Source: UMGS1840 sp964537245 (GTDB lineage Bacteria > Bacillota > Clostridia > UMGS1840). From it: 64,000 nucleotides of DNA. Of the stretch, positions 8,031-16,475 are shown in pieces (within the stretch, counting starts at the first letter, position 1; each line of letters begins with the position of its first letter). A program made the position numbers and the translations under genes. The DNA lies in the NCBI GenBank assembly GCA_964537245.1, contig CAZHZL010000003.1:1-64000 (forward strand), in the 5' to 3' direction. Below the pieces are notes generated by a model. The model did not search any database. It saw nothing but the letters and a program-made list of their open reading frames with translations, and was not told the origin of the DNA.

Positions 8031-9992
8031 ATGAAAATATTAACTGAAAATTTCAAAATAGAAAAAGACCCTCTTGGCAACGGATATTTCGTAAGCTATG
8101 TTAGCAAAAAAACCTCAGCCGCAGAGCTTGATTTTGCCGAGTTTGAAGATGGAGGTAATATCCTTTGCTCATACAGAGACAAGCCATGGTTTAATAATGG
8201 CAATGTTCCCAAAAGCTTCAAGGAGGTTACATATGAAACACAGTGGCTTTGTCACAAGGATAAAGACGGAATTTTCACTGTTTTATATCCGCTTTGCGAT
8301 GAGCCTTTAAGAGCAACATTTTTCGGTGAAAAAGAAAATGTTCTCAGCATTTTTATAGAAAGCGGTGACATTGCAACAGAAGCAACTGAAAAAACAGTTG
8401 TTTATTACGCTCAAGGCAAGGACTTTTATGAGCTTATAGACAATGCGCCCGAAAGCATAGCAAAAAAGATTAAAACCTGTACCACTAAAAAAGAAAAAAG
8501 AGTACCCGAAATATATAACTATTTCGGATGGTGCACGTGGGATTCATTTTATGAGCTTGTAACTGCCGATGATATAAAAAAGGGCTTGGAAAGTTTTAAA
8601 AAAGGCGGCTTTGTTCCGAGATTTCTCCTTCTTGATGACGGTTGGCAGACAGTTTGCGAGGATTACGACAACAGAGGTCTTCATAAGCTTTCAAAATTCT
8701 GTGCAAACAGTAAATTTAATCACGATTTAACAGATACCGTAAAGCTTGCAAAGGAAGAATATGGAGTTAAACAGTTTTATGTATGGCACGCACTTCTCGG
8801 ATATTGGGGCGGAATTGAGCCTAATTCTTCCGATATGCAAAAATACGGCGTAAAATACTATCAAAAGCGTTATTCAGATCATCTTAAAAAAGCAGCTATA
8901 AGTACATATGAAGAAATCTTGGGCGTACCTGATCAGGACAAGGTGTTCAGCTTTTATAACGACTATCACAAAAGTCTTGCAAAGGCAGGCGTTGACGGTG
9001 TAAAGGTTGATGTACAGTTTAACACAGAGGCTATCGGTCACAACTGCGGCGGAAGAGTAAAAAGCACAAGAATATACAGAGAAGGTCTTGAAGCCTCCGT
9101 TAATCTTAACTTCAACGGCGGTTTGATTAACTGCATGTGCGGTTCAAACGACCTTACATATCATTTCAAGGCTTCTTCAATTGCTCGTACTTCAGACGAC
9201 TACTTCCCGAACGATGACAACTCACACGGACAGCACATTTTCAGAAATGCTGTAAACAGCTTATGGATTGGCGGCTTCACCTACTGCGACTGGGATATGT
9301 TCCAGACTCAACATAAATGCGGAGATTTTCACGCTTCTTCAAGAGCAATCAGCGGAAGCCCGATATATGTATCTGACAGAGTTGACGAGCATGATTTTGA
9401 TATAATTGCAAAGCTTACTACATCAGACGGAAAGCTTCTTATGGCAGAAGAAACTGCAAGACCGACATATGACAGTCTGTTTACCTCCCCTGCCGACAAG
9501 GATTTATACAAAATATTTAACTACAACAAATTCGGTGGTGTTATAGGCGTATTTAATCTTACAATCAATAAAGAAGAAATCACAAAGGATATTTCACCTT
9601 GCGATATTCCGCGCTTCAAAAACGGAAAATATGTTTTATATCACCATAACAAAAAGCTTTTTGAGCTTAAAGAAGCAACTGAAAAAACAAGCATTTCACT
9701 CGAAGGAGTAAAGTCTGAAATTATAACTGTTATGCCGATAGAAGAAGGCTTTTGTGCAATCGGTTTATGTGATAAATATAACACAGGCGCAGCTGTAAGA
9801 GCGATTGTAAAGACCGAAAGCGAAAATATCGTTTATTTAACAGGTGGCGGAGATTTCGCATTTTACAGCGAAAAAGTGCCAACTGAAATACTCTGCTTAA
9901 ATGAAAAAATAAGTTTTCAAAAGAAAGAAAATAACATTTATGAAGCAATAGTTAAAGCTGATACAGAAGCTTGTATAAGAATAGAATTCTAA
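8031..9992 (+). CDS. Glycoside hydrolase family 36, raffinose synthase/Sip1-like
   Basis: A 653-residue protein of the raffinose synthase/seed imbibition (Sip1) branch of clan GH-D, which acts on alpha-galactosides by hydrolysis or transfer. Visible blocks are FGWCTWDSFYELV, FLLLDDGWQ, GVDGVKVDVQ with the nucleophile Asp, and ARTSDDYFPND with the acid/base Asp. No signal peptide is present, so it acts in the cytosol. ATG 8031 has a GGAG box 7 bases upstream and lies downstream of its own promoter. The substrate cannot be fixed. Its position beside the AraC, DUF4432 and PIG-L genes suggests a shared sugar pathway, but no transporter is in the window. Confidence 0.88.
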   Translation: MKILTENFKIEKDPLGNGYFVSYVSKKTSAAELDFAEFEDGGNILCSYRDKPWFNNGNVPKSFKEVTYETQWLCHKDKDGIFTVLYPLCDEPLRATFFGEKENVLSIFIESGDIATEATEKTVVYYAQGKDFYELIDNAPESIAKKIKTCTTKKEKRVPEIYNYFGWCTWDSFYELVTADDIKKGLESFKKGGFVPRFLLLDDGWQTVCEDYDNRGLHKLSKFCANSKFNHDLTDTVKLAKEEYGVKQFYVWHALLGYWGGIEPNSSDMQKYGVKYYQKRYSDHLKKAAISTYEEILGVPDQDKVFSFYNDYHKSLAKAGVDGVKVDVQFNTEAIGHNCGGRVKSTRIYREGLEASVNLNFNGGLINCMCGSNDLTYHFKASSIARTSDDYFPNDDNSHGQHIFRNAVNSLWIGGFTYCDWDMFQTQHKCGDFHASSRAISGSPIYVSDRVDEHDFDIIAKLTTSDGKLLMAEETARPTYDSLFTSPADKDLYKIFNYNKFGGVIGVFNLTINKEEITKDISPCDIPRFKNGKYVLYHHNKKLFELKEATEKTSISLEGVKSEIITVMPIEEGFCAIGLCDKYNTGAAVRAIVKTESENIVYLTGGGDFAFYSEKVPTEILCLNEKISFQKKENNIYEAIVKADTEACIRIEF

Positions 9993-9994
9993 TA

Positions 9995-10025
9995 AAAAAT
10001 GGGGGGGTCAACGCCCCCATTTTCA
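9995..10025. terminator. Bidirectional terminator between GH36 and marR genes
   Basis: A G/C-rich stem ATGGGGG/CCCCCAT flanked by an A-run on the left and a T-run on the right, between convergent genes. The marR stop codon overlaps its edge. Confidence 0.88.
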
Positions 10026-10466
10026 TTTCAGGCTGTAGCCTGCTTTTTCAATTTTATCAACAAGTCTTATGAACGCTGCCGCGTCTTCTTCACCGATGAT
10101 ATCAACAATATTTTTCGCAAGCTTTAAAGACGCATTGTGAACTTCTAAAAAAATATTCAGCTTTTCTTCTATACAGCGCACATAGACAATCCTCTTATCC
10201 CCGTCGCTTTCACATCTTTCCAGAAGCTCTTTTTTTATAAGGGCATTTACTGTCCTATTTACCAAAGATTTTAACATTTTTGTACTTGCAGTAATTTCTT
10301 TTATCGAAATTTTTCCCACACCGTCTTCACAGTAACGGTTATAAACCAAAAGCATAACAATAGCTTCGTTGTACATAAGACCTTTTGTAATTCTTGTATT
10401 TTTTAAAATTCCCGAAAGCTTAACCCATGAATGTATCATTTGCTCCTGCTGTATATTATTTATCAT
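10023..10466 (-). CDS. MarR family transcriptional regulator
   Basis: A 147-residue winged-helix regulator. The DNA-binding core runs from about residues 35 to 95: a helix pair KISIKEITASTKMLKSLVNRTVNALIKKELL, then the wing ESDGDKRIVYVR, with flanking dimerisation helices. It is divergent from the manganese catalase gene, and the two promoters overlap around palindromic sites, so it probably represses itself and the catalase. Several Cys residues are present, but a redox mechanism cannot be concluded. Confidence 0.88.
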   Translation of the reverse strand: MINNIQQEQMIHSWVKLSGILKNTRITKGLMYNEAIVMLLVYNRYCEDGVGKISIKEITASTKMLKSLVNRTVNALIKKELLERCESDGDKRIVYVRCIEEKLNIFLEVHNASLKLAKNIVDIIGEEDAAAFIRLVDKIEKAGYSLK

Positions 10467-10502
10467 TTTCCGTCTCCTTTAAAGCTTTTATCTGATATTA
10501 TT

Positions 10503-10544
10503 ATAATACAACATTTGTCGGAAAATGTCAAGTACAGTATACTG
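10503..10544. promoter_or_regulatory. Overlapping divergent promoters with palindromes (marR / catalase)
   Basis: Minus strand: TTGACA (10531-10526), 17 bases, TATTAT (10508-10503) for marR. Plus strand: TTGTCG (10515-10520), 17 bases, TATACT (10538-10543) for the catalase. Two symmetrical sites lie inside: ACATTT-N6-AAATGT (10511-10528) and the perfect 10-mer CAGTATACTG (10535-10544). One bound dimer could block both promoters. Confidence 0.65.
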
Positions 10545-10603
10545 CATAAAAATCCACAATATGTAAATAATAATATAAGATTAATAAAAAAGGAGTGAAC
10601 AAA

Positions 10604-11272
10604 ATGTTCAAACATGAAAAACAGCTTTTCCATCCTGTTGCTGTTGAAAGACCTAATCCGCAATATGCTGCGCTTATGCAGGAGCAGTTAGGCGGTGCAA
10701 ACGGAGAGCTTAAGGCAGCAATGCAATACATGTCTCAAAGCTTCAGAATCAAAGACCCTGAAATAAAAGATTTATTTTTGGATATTGCTGCTGAAGAGCT
10801 TGGGCATATGGAAATGGTGGCACAGACAATCAATCTTTTAAACGGGCACGATGTAAATGCAGGCAATGTACCTGCCGGAGAAATCCAATCACATGTTATT
10901 TTAGGACTTAATCCCGGCCTTATAAATGCTTCCGGGTATTCATGGACAGCAGACTATGTTACCGTAACCGGTGATTTATGTGCAGATCTTCTTGCAAACA
11001 TAGCCTCCGAACAGCGTGCAAAGGTTGTTTACGAATATCTTTATAGACAGATTGACGATAAAAAAGTAAGAGAAACCATCGATTTTCTTCTTAACCGCGA
11101 GGAAGCACATAATGCAATGTTCCAAAAAGCATTCAACAAGGTCCAGAACACAGGCTCAAACAAGGATTTCGGTACGACAAAAGCCGCAAAAATGTATTTC
11201 AGCTTGTCCGAGCCGTCTCCTAAGGATTCTCCTTTTCCAAAAGCAGATGTAGAAAAACCGGTGTTTCATTAA
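10604..11272 (+). CDS. Manganese catalase family protein (CotJC-like)
   Basis: A 222-residue ferritin-like four-helix protein that breaks down hydrogen peroxide with a dimanganese centre. Ligand motifs are visible in order: GGANGELKAAMQY (Glu35), AAEELGHMEMV (Glu and His68), SEQRAKVVYEYL and NREEAHNAMF (Glu, His169). The upstream in-frame GTG at 10595 is part of the AGGAG box, so ATG 10604 is the start. In spore formers such proteins can be coat-associated, but no cotJA/cotJB genes are next to it. It is divergent from a MarR regulator. Confidence 0.92.
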   Translation: MFKHEKQLFHPVAVERPNPQYAALMQEQLGGANGELKAAMQYMSQSFRIKDPEIKDLFLDIAAEELGHMEMVAQTINLLNGHDVNAGNVPAGEIQSHVILGLNPGLINASGYSWTADYVTVTGDLCADLLANIASEQRAKVVYEYLYRQIDDKKVRETIDFLLNREEAHNAMFQKAFNKVQNTGSNKDFGTTKAAKMYFSLSEPSPKDSPFPKADVEKPVFH

Positions 11273-11290
11273 AAATATGCTCTTTTACTG

Positions 11291-11321
11291 AAAAAAGCAC
11301 CGACATAGTCGATGCTTTTTT
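11291..11321. terminator. Bidirectional terminator between catalase and tRNA-Pro
   Basis: AAAAAAGCACCGAC and GTCGATGCTTTTTT form a stem with one mismatch and an ATA loop. It is T-rich on the right for the plus gene and A-rich on the left for the minus-strand tRNA. Confidence 0.85.
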
Positions 11322-11398
11322 TGGTCGGAGTGGCGAGATTTGAACTCGCGGCCCCTTGAACCCCATTCAAGTACTCTACCAAGCTGAGCCACACCCCG
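11322..11398 (-). tRNA. tRNA-Pro (anticodon GGG)
   Basis: A complete cloverleaf on the minus strand: acceptor CGGGGTG paired with CACTCCG, D-stem GCTC/GAGT, anticodon stem CTTGA/TCAAG with loop ATGGGGT (anticodon GGG), T-stem GCGAG/CTCGC with loop TTCAAAT, discriminator A. The 3' CCA is encoded. It reads Pro CCC/CCU codons. The rest of the 339-base gap between genes at 11273-11611 holds only the terminator and the promoters listed. Confidence 0.97.
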
Positions 11399-11430
11399 AT
11401 AAACATATTTTAAAATTGCCTTACTAATTT

Positions 11431-11458
11431 ATTATACCATATTTTTTCAATTTGTCAA
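11431..11458 (-). promoter_or_regulatory. Promoter of tRNA-Pro
   Basis: Minus strand TTGACA (11458-11453), 16 bases, TATAAT (11436-11431), about 30 bases before the tRNA 5' end. Confidence 0.85.
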
Positions 11459-11517
11459 TACATATTTTTCACAAAAAAAATATTCCTGTTTTTTACTACT
11501 TTTTTTCATGAATAATG

Positions 11518-11546
11518 TTGACAAAATTTCGTAACAATGGTATAAT
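11518..11546 (+). promoter_or_regulatory. Consensus sigma-A promoter of second marR gene
   Basis: TTGACA (11518-11523), 17 bases, TATAAT (11541-11546), followed about 65 bases later by the start codon at 11612. Confidence 0.88.
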
Positions 11547-11611
11547 CTGAATAAATATTCAACAATAATGGTTCAGGCGTTTAATTATACAGAAAAAATT
11601 GAGGCTTAAAA

Positions 11612-12058
11612 ATGATTAATAAATTTGATACGTTTATGACATCCATTTCTCATATACATAAGAATATAAGAAAAATTAAAGATAAAAAAATGAAGAGCTA
11701 CTCATTGAAAGGCTCTCATGTTATGTGCTTGTTTTATCTGATGCAAAATCCTGAAGGTCTTACTATGAGTGAGCTCAATGACCTATGCGTAGAGGATAAA
11801 GCGGCTACCTCGAGGACGGTAGCCTATCTGAAAGAAAACGGATATATAAGCCACGAACTTAACAAAAACGAAAAAAATTACAATTCGCGCATATATCTCC
11901 TGAAAAAAGGGCGCGAGGTTTCGGAAACATTTGAGGATATAATTGCGCCTATTGTAAATATCGCAGAAAAAAGCTTTACAAAGGAAGAACAGCTTGTGTT
12001 TACAAAGCTACTTGCAAAAGTCGCAGAAAATCTTGGAGAATACGCAAAAACACTTTAA
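11612..12058 (+). CDS. MarR family transcriptional regulator
   Basis: A 148-residue MarR-type winged helix. Helix-turn-helix MSELNDLCVEDKAATSRTVAYLKENGYI occupies about residues 53-80 and is followed by a wing with NYNSRIYLLKKG. The flanking helices form the dimer. It differs clearly from the MarR at 10023-10466. It is monocistronic, between its own promoter and a terminator, so no target gene can be named from context. Confidence 0.88.
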   Translation: MINKFDTFMTSISHIHKNIRKIKDKKMKSYSLKGSHVMCLFYLMQNPEGLTMSELNDLCVEDKAATSRTVAYLKENGYISHELNKNEKNYNSRIYLLKKGREVSETFEDIIAPIVNIAEKSFTKEEQLVFTKLLAKVAENLGEYAKTL

Positions 12059-12059
12059 A

Positions 12060-12088
12060 AAAATAAGAGGGTTTCCCCTCTTATTTTT
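12060..12088. terminator. Bidirectional terminator between marR and hpf
   Basis: AATAAGAGGG (12062-12071) and CCCTCTTATT (12076-12085) form a 10-bp stem flanked by A and T runs, between convergent genes. Confidence 0.9.
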
Positions 12089-12623
12089 ATTCTGTTTCAA
12101 TAAGACCGTATTTTCCGTCTTTTCTTTTATAAACAATATCTACATTGTCAGTCTGAGCGTTTCTGTATGCAAAAAACTCATGACCAAGAAGATTCATCTG
12201 CAATATTGCTTCGTCCGAGCTCATAGGCTTTACAGGAACTTTTTTTGTTCTTGCTATTTCAAATTCGAGTTCTTCCTCTGTATCGTCGACAGGCTCTTCA
12301 AAGGAAGCAAAGGTCTCCTCGATTGCCGAGCGTTTAAGAGTTTTTTCTATCTTTGTTTTATATTTTCTGATTTGTTTTTTCAAATCCTCTATTATTTCGT
12401 CCATACCTGCCCAGCAGTCATCGTTGGATTCTTCAACACGGAAAATCGTATTATTATAAAAAATTGTAAGCTCAAGGATATATGTATCCTTAATCTGCGA
12501 CGCTGTTACGGTAGCTTTCGCTGTTTCATCAAAGATTTTGTCAAATTTGGAAAGCTTTGCAGCAAATTTTTCCTTAAAGGTGTCTTTCAGTGTTACTTTT
12601 CTTTCAACAAATGTTACGTTCAT
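12087..12623 (-). CDS. hpf: Ribosome hibernation promoting factor, long form
   Basis: Long HPF silences ribosomes in stationary phase by dimerising 70S particles into 100S. The 178-residue protein has an N-terminal RaiA-like domain (about 1-100), a charged linker (SFEEPVDDTEEELEFE) and the C-terminal dimerisation domain with KPMSSDEAILQMNLLGHEFFAYRNAQT and VVYKRKDGKYGLIE-type ending (here DIVYKRKDGKYGLIE). Two ATGs occur two codons apart. The second (12623), 8 bases from GGAG, is preferred over the first, which is only 2 bases away. Its own promoter is at 12716-12745. Confidence 0.95.
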   Translation of the reverse strand: MNVTFVERKVTLKDTFKEKFAAKLSKFDKIFDETAKATVTASQIKDTYILELTIFYNNTIFRVEESNDDCWAGMDEIIEDLKKQIRKYKTKIEKTLKRSAIEETFASFEEPVDDTEEELEFEIARTKKVPVKPMSSDEAILQMNLLGHEFFAYRNAQTDNVDIVYKRKDGKYGLIETE

Positions 12624-12715
12624 ATTCATGTCTCCTTTTCTCCTCTCAGACTCTTCAAAGCCTGAATCCGAAGAATCCGAAAGCTTATTTGAAGATATTT
12701 ATCCTCTTCAAGCTT

Positions 12716-12745
12716 ATTATACTATATAATATCAGTACTTGTCAA
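12716..12745 (-). promoter_or_regulatory. Promoter of hpf
   Basis: Minus strand TTGACA (12745-12740), 18 bases, TATAAT (12721-12716). The roughly 85-base leader holds a small hairpin (GAAGA...TATCTTC). Confidence 0.75.
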
Positions 12746-12819
12746 CACTTTTCACAAAAAAATAATATTTCATTTTTATTTCTTGTCTACATTACACAAT
12801 TTTTTTCTACAAAATCTAC

Positions 12820-12853
12820 AAAAAAAGTGCTGTTAAAAAATTTTCAACAGCAC
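12820..12853 (-). terminator. Terminator after rqcP
   Basis: On the minus strand GTGCTGTT and AACAGCAC form an 8-bp stem followed by T7. Confidence 0.85.
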
Positions 12854-12860
12854 CATTAAA

Positions 12861-13103
12861 TCAATTTATTTGTCTGTACAAAGTAATTGCATCGTCCTTG
12901 CGGACAACCTCTTTTACCTCAAGAACTTCTACCTTTATTGTCCTTGTTCCAAAGGTAAGTGTAAGAACATCGCCCGCCTTAACCTCGCTTGAGGGTTTGG
13001 CAACCTTATCATTTATAAGCACCTTACCGCCTTCGCACGCTTCCTGTGCAACTGTTCTTCTTTTAATAATTCTTGATACCTTAAGGTATTTATCAATTCT
13101 CAT
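12861..13103 (-). CDS. rqcP: S4-domain RNA-binding protein RqcP/YabO-like
   Basis: An 80-residue S4-fold protein. The family signature is MRIDKYLKVSRIIKRRTVAQEACEGGKVLINDKVAKPSSEV and then the DVLTLTFG strand. RqcP works with RqcH on stalled 50S-nascent chain complexes to add C-terminal alanine tails. Upstream in-frame codons run into the preceding gene. The ATG at 13103, with AAGGA 7 bases before it, starts exactly at the conserved MRIDKYL. It lies 13 bases after the nucleotide-sugar dehydratase gene and is probably cotranscribed, which is not its usual neighbourhood. Confidence 0.88.
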   Translation of the reverse strand: MRIDKYLKVSRIIKRRTVAQEACEGGKVLINDKVAKPSSEVKAGDVLTLTFGTRTIKVEVLEVKEVVRKDDAITLYRQIN

Positions 13104-13116
13104 ATCATCATTCCTT

Positions 13117-14976
13117 TTACTTAGCAGCTTCGCAGTCATTATAGTCCGGCTTGTAGGTATCAACAATCTGAGAAATGAGTTCTTTTATATGTTTTTTATC
13201 AGGATTGTTGAAAGCCTCTTCAAGTTTTTTCAGACTTACCTTCAATTCTTCAAAATCAGCAAAAATCGGTTTTCCGATAAAGATTTTTGAATTTTCTGTA
13301 TTTTTAAGACCCTCCTCATCCATAAGGAGTTCCTCGTAGAGCTTTTCTCCCGGACGGAGACCTGTGATTTCTATTTTTATATCAACATCAGGCTCATAAC
13401 CCGATAATTTTATAAGCTTCTGCGCAAGATGGTAAATTTTAACCGGCTTACCCATATCAAGAACGAAGATTTCTCCTCCCTGTGCAAAGGCTGACGCCTG
13501 CAGTACAAGCTGAGAAGCTTCAGGTATTGTCATAAAAAATCTTGTAATATCCTTATGTGTTACGGTAACAGGTCCTCCGTTTGCAATCTGCTTTTTAAAA
13601 AGCGGAATAACAGACCCGTTTGAGCCAAGTACATTACCGAATCTTACAGCAACAAATTCAGTATCCGAAACAGTCTGGAAGGATTGTACTATCATCTCGC
13701 ATATTCTTTTTGTAGCCCCCATAACATTAGTCGGATTAACTGCTTTGTCAGTTGAAATAAGAGTAAAGGTATTAACCTTATATTTATCAGCACATTTTGC
13801 AACATTATAAGTACCAAAAACATTGTTCTTTATAGCTTCATCAGGAGAAAATTCCATCAGTGGAACATGCTTATGGGCAGCTGCATGATAAACCATATCC
13901 GGCTTATAGGTTTCAAATATAAGCTCCAGCTTTTCATAATCACGCACCGAAGCTATAACAACATCAAGCTTCATCTCGGGATAAGTTCTTCTGAGTTCAT
14001 TCTGAATATCATATGCATTGTTTTCATAAATATCAAGAATAACAAGCTTTCCGGGATTATATTTTGCAATCTGACGGCAAAGCTCTGAACCTATTGAGCC
14101 GCCCCCACCGGTAACGAGAACGGTTTTTCCTGTAAGTATTTCAGAAAGCTGTTTATTATCAAGCTTTATTGAATCTCTCTCCAATAAATCCTCAATATTA
14201 ACATCGCGGACCGCATTCATCACATTCGTTTTGTTAATACTGTCTTTTAATATTTCATCATAGCTCGGAAGCACCTGCACCTTGCAGTTTGTTTCACTGC
14301 AGAGCGTAACAAGCTTCTGAAGTTCAGAAGTCATCAATGACGGAATCGCAATTATAATATTGGTAACGCTGTATTTTTCGCAAACCTTAACAATATCTTT
14401 TCTTGTACCTAAAACCTTAACACCGTTAATACGGTTACCAACCTTTTCTTCACTGTCATCGATATAACCGACAACATTATAATTAAGGCTTTTACTTATC
14501 TGAGTTTCTTCAAAAATCATTCTGCCAGCACTTCCGGCACCGACTACAAGAAGATTTCCCTTAACAGAGTTTCTGTTGTGTACTCTGAGATAATTTGTGT
14601 AATACTTTATGCACATTCTGAAAAAAATAGATGCCCAGATTGTAATCATTATAGCAATAAAGTAATATGCACCGTCAGCAATCGGAATATGAAGAAAAGA
14701 CGCAATCGGTGGAACAAGAAATAGTGTTAAAAAGCCAACACCTGCCAGCTTAAACGATTCATTCGCATTACTGTATTTTAAAATATTTTCATAACGCCTG
14801 AATATAAACATAAGTGATATATGCACAACAATTGTGAGTAAAATAAGCCTTCTTCCCAAAAAGCTGTGCTTATTCCCCCAAAAAACAACAGGAAGAATCG
14901 AATACGAAAATATTATAAACAAAATATCAAAAAGAACAAGCGCATACCTTTTGTACTTTTTTAATAACGACATCAT
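13117..14976 (-). CDS. Membrane nucleotide-sugar dehydratase (CapD/EpsC/PglF type)
   Basis: A 619-residue polysaccharide biosynthesis protein. The N-terminal third has four membrane segments (about residues 10-110). A Rossmann CoA-binding-like domain follows (LLVVGAGSAGRMIFEE, about 140-250), then a C-terminal extended SDR domain with TVLVTGGGGSIGSELCRQ, the STDKAVNPTNVMGATKR active-site segment and GLRPGEKLYEELL. Members convert UDP-GlcNAc to a 4-keto-6-deoxy sugar for capsule, glycan or glycoprotein synthesis. The full domain set and normal length suggest a working enzyme. No other glycan genes adjoin it, so the end product is unknown. A GGAGG box precedes the start. Confidence 0.92.
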   Translation of the reverse strand: MMSLLKKYKRYALVLFDILFIIFSYSILPVVFWGNKHSFLGRRLILLTIVVHISLMFIFRRYENILKYSNANESFKLAGVGFLTLFLVPPIASFLHIPIADGAYYFIAIMITIWASIFFRMCIKYYTNYLRVHNRNSVKGNLLVVGAGSAGRMIFEETQISKSLNYNVVGYIDDSEEKVGNRINGVKVLGTRKDIVKVCEKYSVTNIIIAIPSLMTSELQKLVTLCSETNCKVQVLPSYDEILKDSINKTNVMNAVRDVNIEDLLERDSIKLDNKQLSEILTGKTVLVTGGGGSIGSELCRQIAKYNPGKLVILDIYENNAYDIQNELRRTYPEMKLDVVIASVRDYEKLELIFETYKPDMVYHAAAHKHVPLMEFSPDEAIKNNVFGTYNVAKCADKYKVNTFTLISTDKAVNPTNVMGATKRICEMIVQSFQTVSDTEFVAVRFGNVLGSNGSVIPLFKKQIANGGPVTVTHKDITRFFMTIPEASQLVLQASAFAQGGEIFVLDMGKPVKIYHLAQKLIKLSGYEPDVDIKIEITGLRPGEKLYEELLMDEEGLKNTENSKIFIGKPIFADFEELKVSLKKLEEAFNNPDKKHIKELISQIVDTYKPDYNDCEAAK

Positions 14977-15313
14977 TTGTAACCTCCACGCTATCCCAAT
15001 CGGACTGCATTAATTATTTTATATTTATAATGCCCAAACTTCTCCTACCCTACATAATACACCTTTTTTATAAAAAAGTCAAGTATTTTTGAATTTTATT
15101 GAAAAAGCTATCAATTTAATTAAAAAAATACGATTTTTTATTCATAATTCACATATTATTTTAACAAAAATGACAAAAAAAGATAAATTCTCTTTTTTTT
15201 AAAAAATAGACTTGTTTTTTTCTTTATTATATTGTATAATATAATGTAATAGGTTTATACACCTGTTATTTTGATATAATGTTCTAAATACATTTGAAAG
15301 GAATATGATATAT
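14977..15313. other. AT-rich divergent intergenic region
   Basis: 337 bases between the minus-strand dehydratase gene and metK. It holds the metK promoter (15212-15240) and a small leader hairpin (AATAGGT/ACCTGTT, about 15248-15267). I see no SAM riboswitch fold and no small ORF with a ribosome binding site. The A/T tracts at 15060-15200 have no recognisable structure. Confidence 0.6.
15212..15240 (+). promoter_or_regulatory. Promoter of metK
   Basis: TTGTTT (15212-15217), 17 bases, TATAAT (15235-15240). The -35 matches at four of six positions. Confidence 0.65.
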
Positions 15314-16474
15314 ATGGCAAAACATTTTTTCACTTCAGAATCAGTAACAGAAGGACATCCGGATAAAATCTGCGACCAGATTTCCGATTCGGTCCTTGAT
15401 ACTATACTTTCTATGGATCCCGGCGCAAGAGTAGCATGCGAAACTACATGTACAACAGGAATTATCTCCGTAATGGGAGAAATATCAACAAGCTGTTATG
15501 TTGATATTCCTAAAATTGCAAGGCAGGTTGTTTTAGATATCGGGTATGACAGAGCAAAATACGGTTTTGACGGAAACACCTGTGCAGTTGTTACTTCAAT
15601 TGATGAGCAATCCTGTGATATAGCTATGGGCGTTGACAAATCAGATGACGATAATTCAACAGGTGCAGGAGACCAGGGAATGATGTTCGGCTATGCATGC
15701 GATGAAACGCCTGAGCTTATGCCTCTTCCGATTTCACTTGCGCACAAGCTTGCAAAAAAGCTTACTGAAGTAAGAAAAAACGGAACTCTCAGCTATCTGC
15801 GTCCTGACGGAAAAAGCCAGGTAACTGTGGAATATGACGGTAATGAAATAAAAAGAGTTGACACAGTTGTTATTTCAACGCAGCATGGTCCTGATATTTC
15901 TTTAGAACAGCTCAGAGAAGATATCAAAAAATATGTAATATACGAAATTATTCCGAAAGACCTTATGGACGAAAACACAAAATTCTTCATAAATCCAACA
16001 GGAAGATTTGTTATAGGCGGACCTCAGGGAGACAGCGGTCTTACCGGAAGAAAAATAATTGTTGATACATACGGCGGATATTCCCGTCACGGCGGCGGTG
16101 CTTTTTCAGGAAAAGACCCTACAAAAGTTGACAGAAGTGCAGCTTATGCAGCAAGATATGTTGCAAAAAACATCGTTGCTTCAAAAATTGCTTCAAAATG
16201 CGAGGTTCAGCTTGCATACGCTATCGGTATAGCAAAGCCGGTTTCTGTAATGGTTGACACATTTTCAACAGGAATTATCCCTGACGAAAAAATAGAAGAA
16301 ATCGTAAGCAAGCTGTTTGACTTAAGACCGGAAGCCATAATAAAAGAGCTTGATTTAAGAAAACCTATATACCGCAAGCTTGCGGCTTACGGTCATATGG
16401 GAAGAGAAGACCTTGATGTAAACTGGGAAAAAACAGACAAAGCTGATTTAATAGCAGAAATGGCAAAAAAATAA
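15314..16474 (+). CDS. metK: S-adenosylmethionine synthetase
   Basis: MetK joins methionine and ATP to form S-adenosylmethionine, releasing phosphate and PPi. The 386-residue protein has FTSESVTEGHPDKICDQISDS, GAGDQGMMFGYACDETPE, GGPQGDSGLTGRKIIVDTYGG and GGGAFSGKDPTKVDRSAAY, the full set of ATP and metal motifs. Two ATGs fit. The first (15305) is 2 bases from the AAAGGA box, so the second (15314), starting MAKHFFTSESV, is favoured. It completes the methyl cycle with luxS and mtnN, although those lie in another operon. It lies 1 base before the ABC-F gene. Confidence 0.97.
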   Translation: MAKHFFTSESVTEGHPDKICDQISDSVLDTILSMDPGARVACETTCTTGIISVMGEISTSCYVDIPKIARQVVLDIGYDRAKYGFDGNTCAVVTSIDEQSCDIAMGVDKSDDDNSTGAGDQGMMFGYACDETPELMPLPISLAHKLAKKLTEVRKNGTLSYLRPDGKSQVTVEYDGNEIKRVDTVVISTQHGPDISLEQLREDIKKYVIYEIIPKDLMDENTKFFINPTGRFVIGGPQGDSGLTGRKIIVDTYGGYSRHGGGAFSGKDPTKVDRSAAYAARYVAKNIVASKIASKCEVQLAYAIGIAKPVSVMVDTFSTGIIPDEKIEEIVSKLFDLRPEAIIKELDLRKPIYRKLAAYGHMGREDLDVNWEKTDKADLIAEMAKK

Positions 16475-16475
16475 G

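Noticed and set aside
11994..12665. 223-residue plus-strand open frame
   Set aside because: It is antisense to hpf, has poor composition (Phe/Cys rich) and no ribosome binding site.
15200..15313. SAM-I riboswitch before metK
   Set aside because: No kink-turn or four-way junction pattern and too short a leader.
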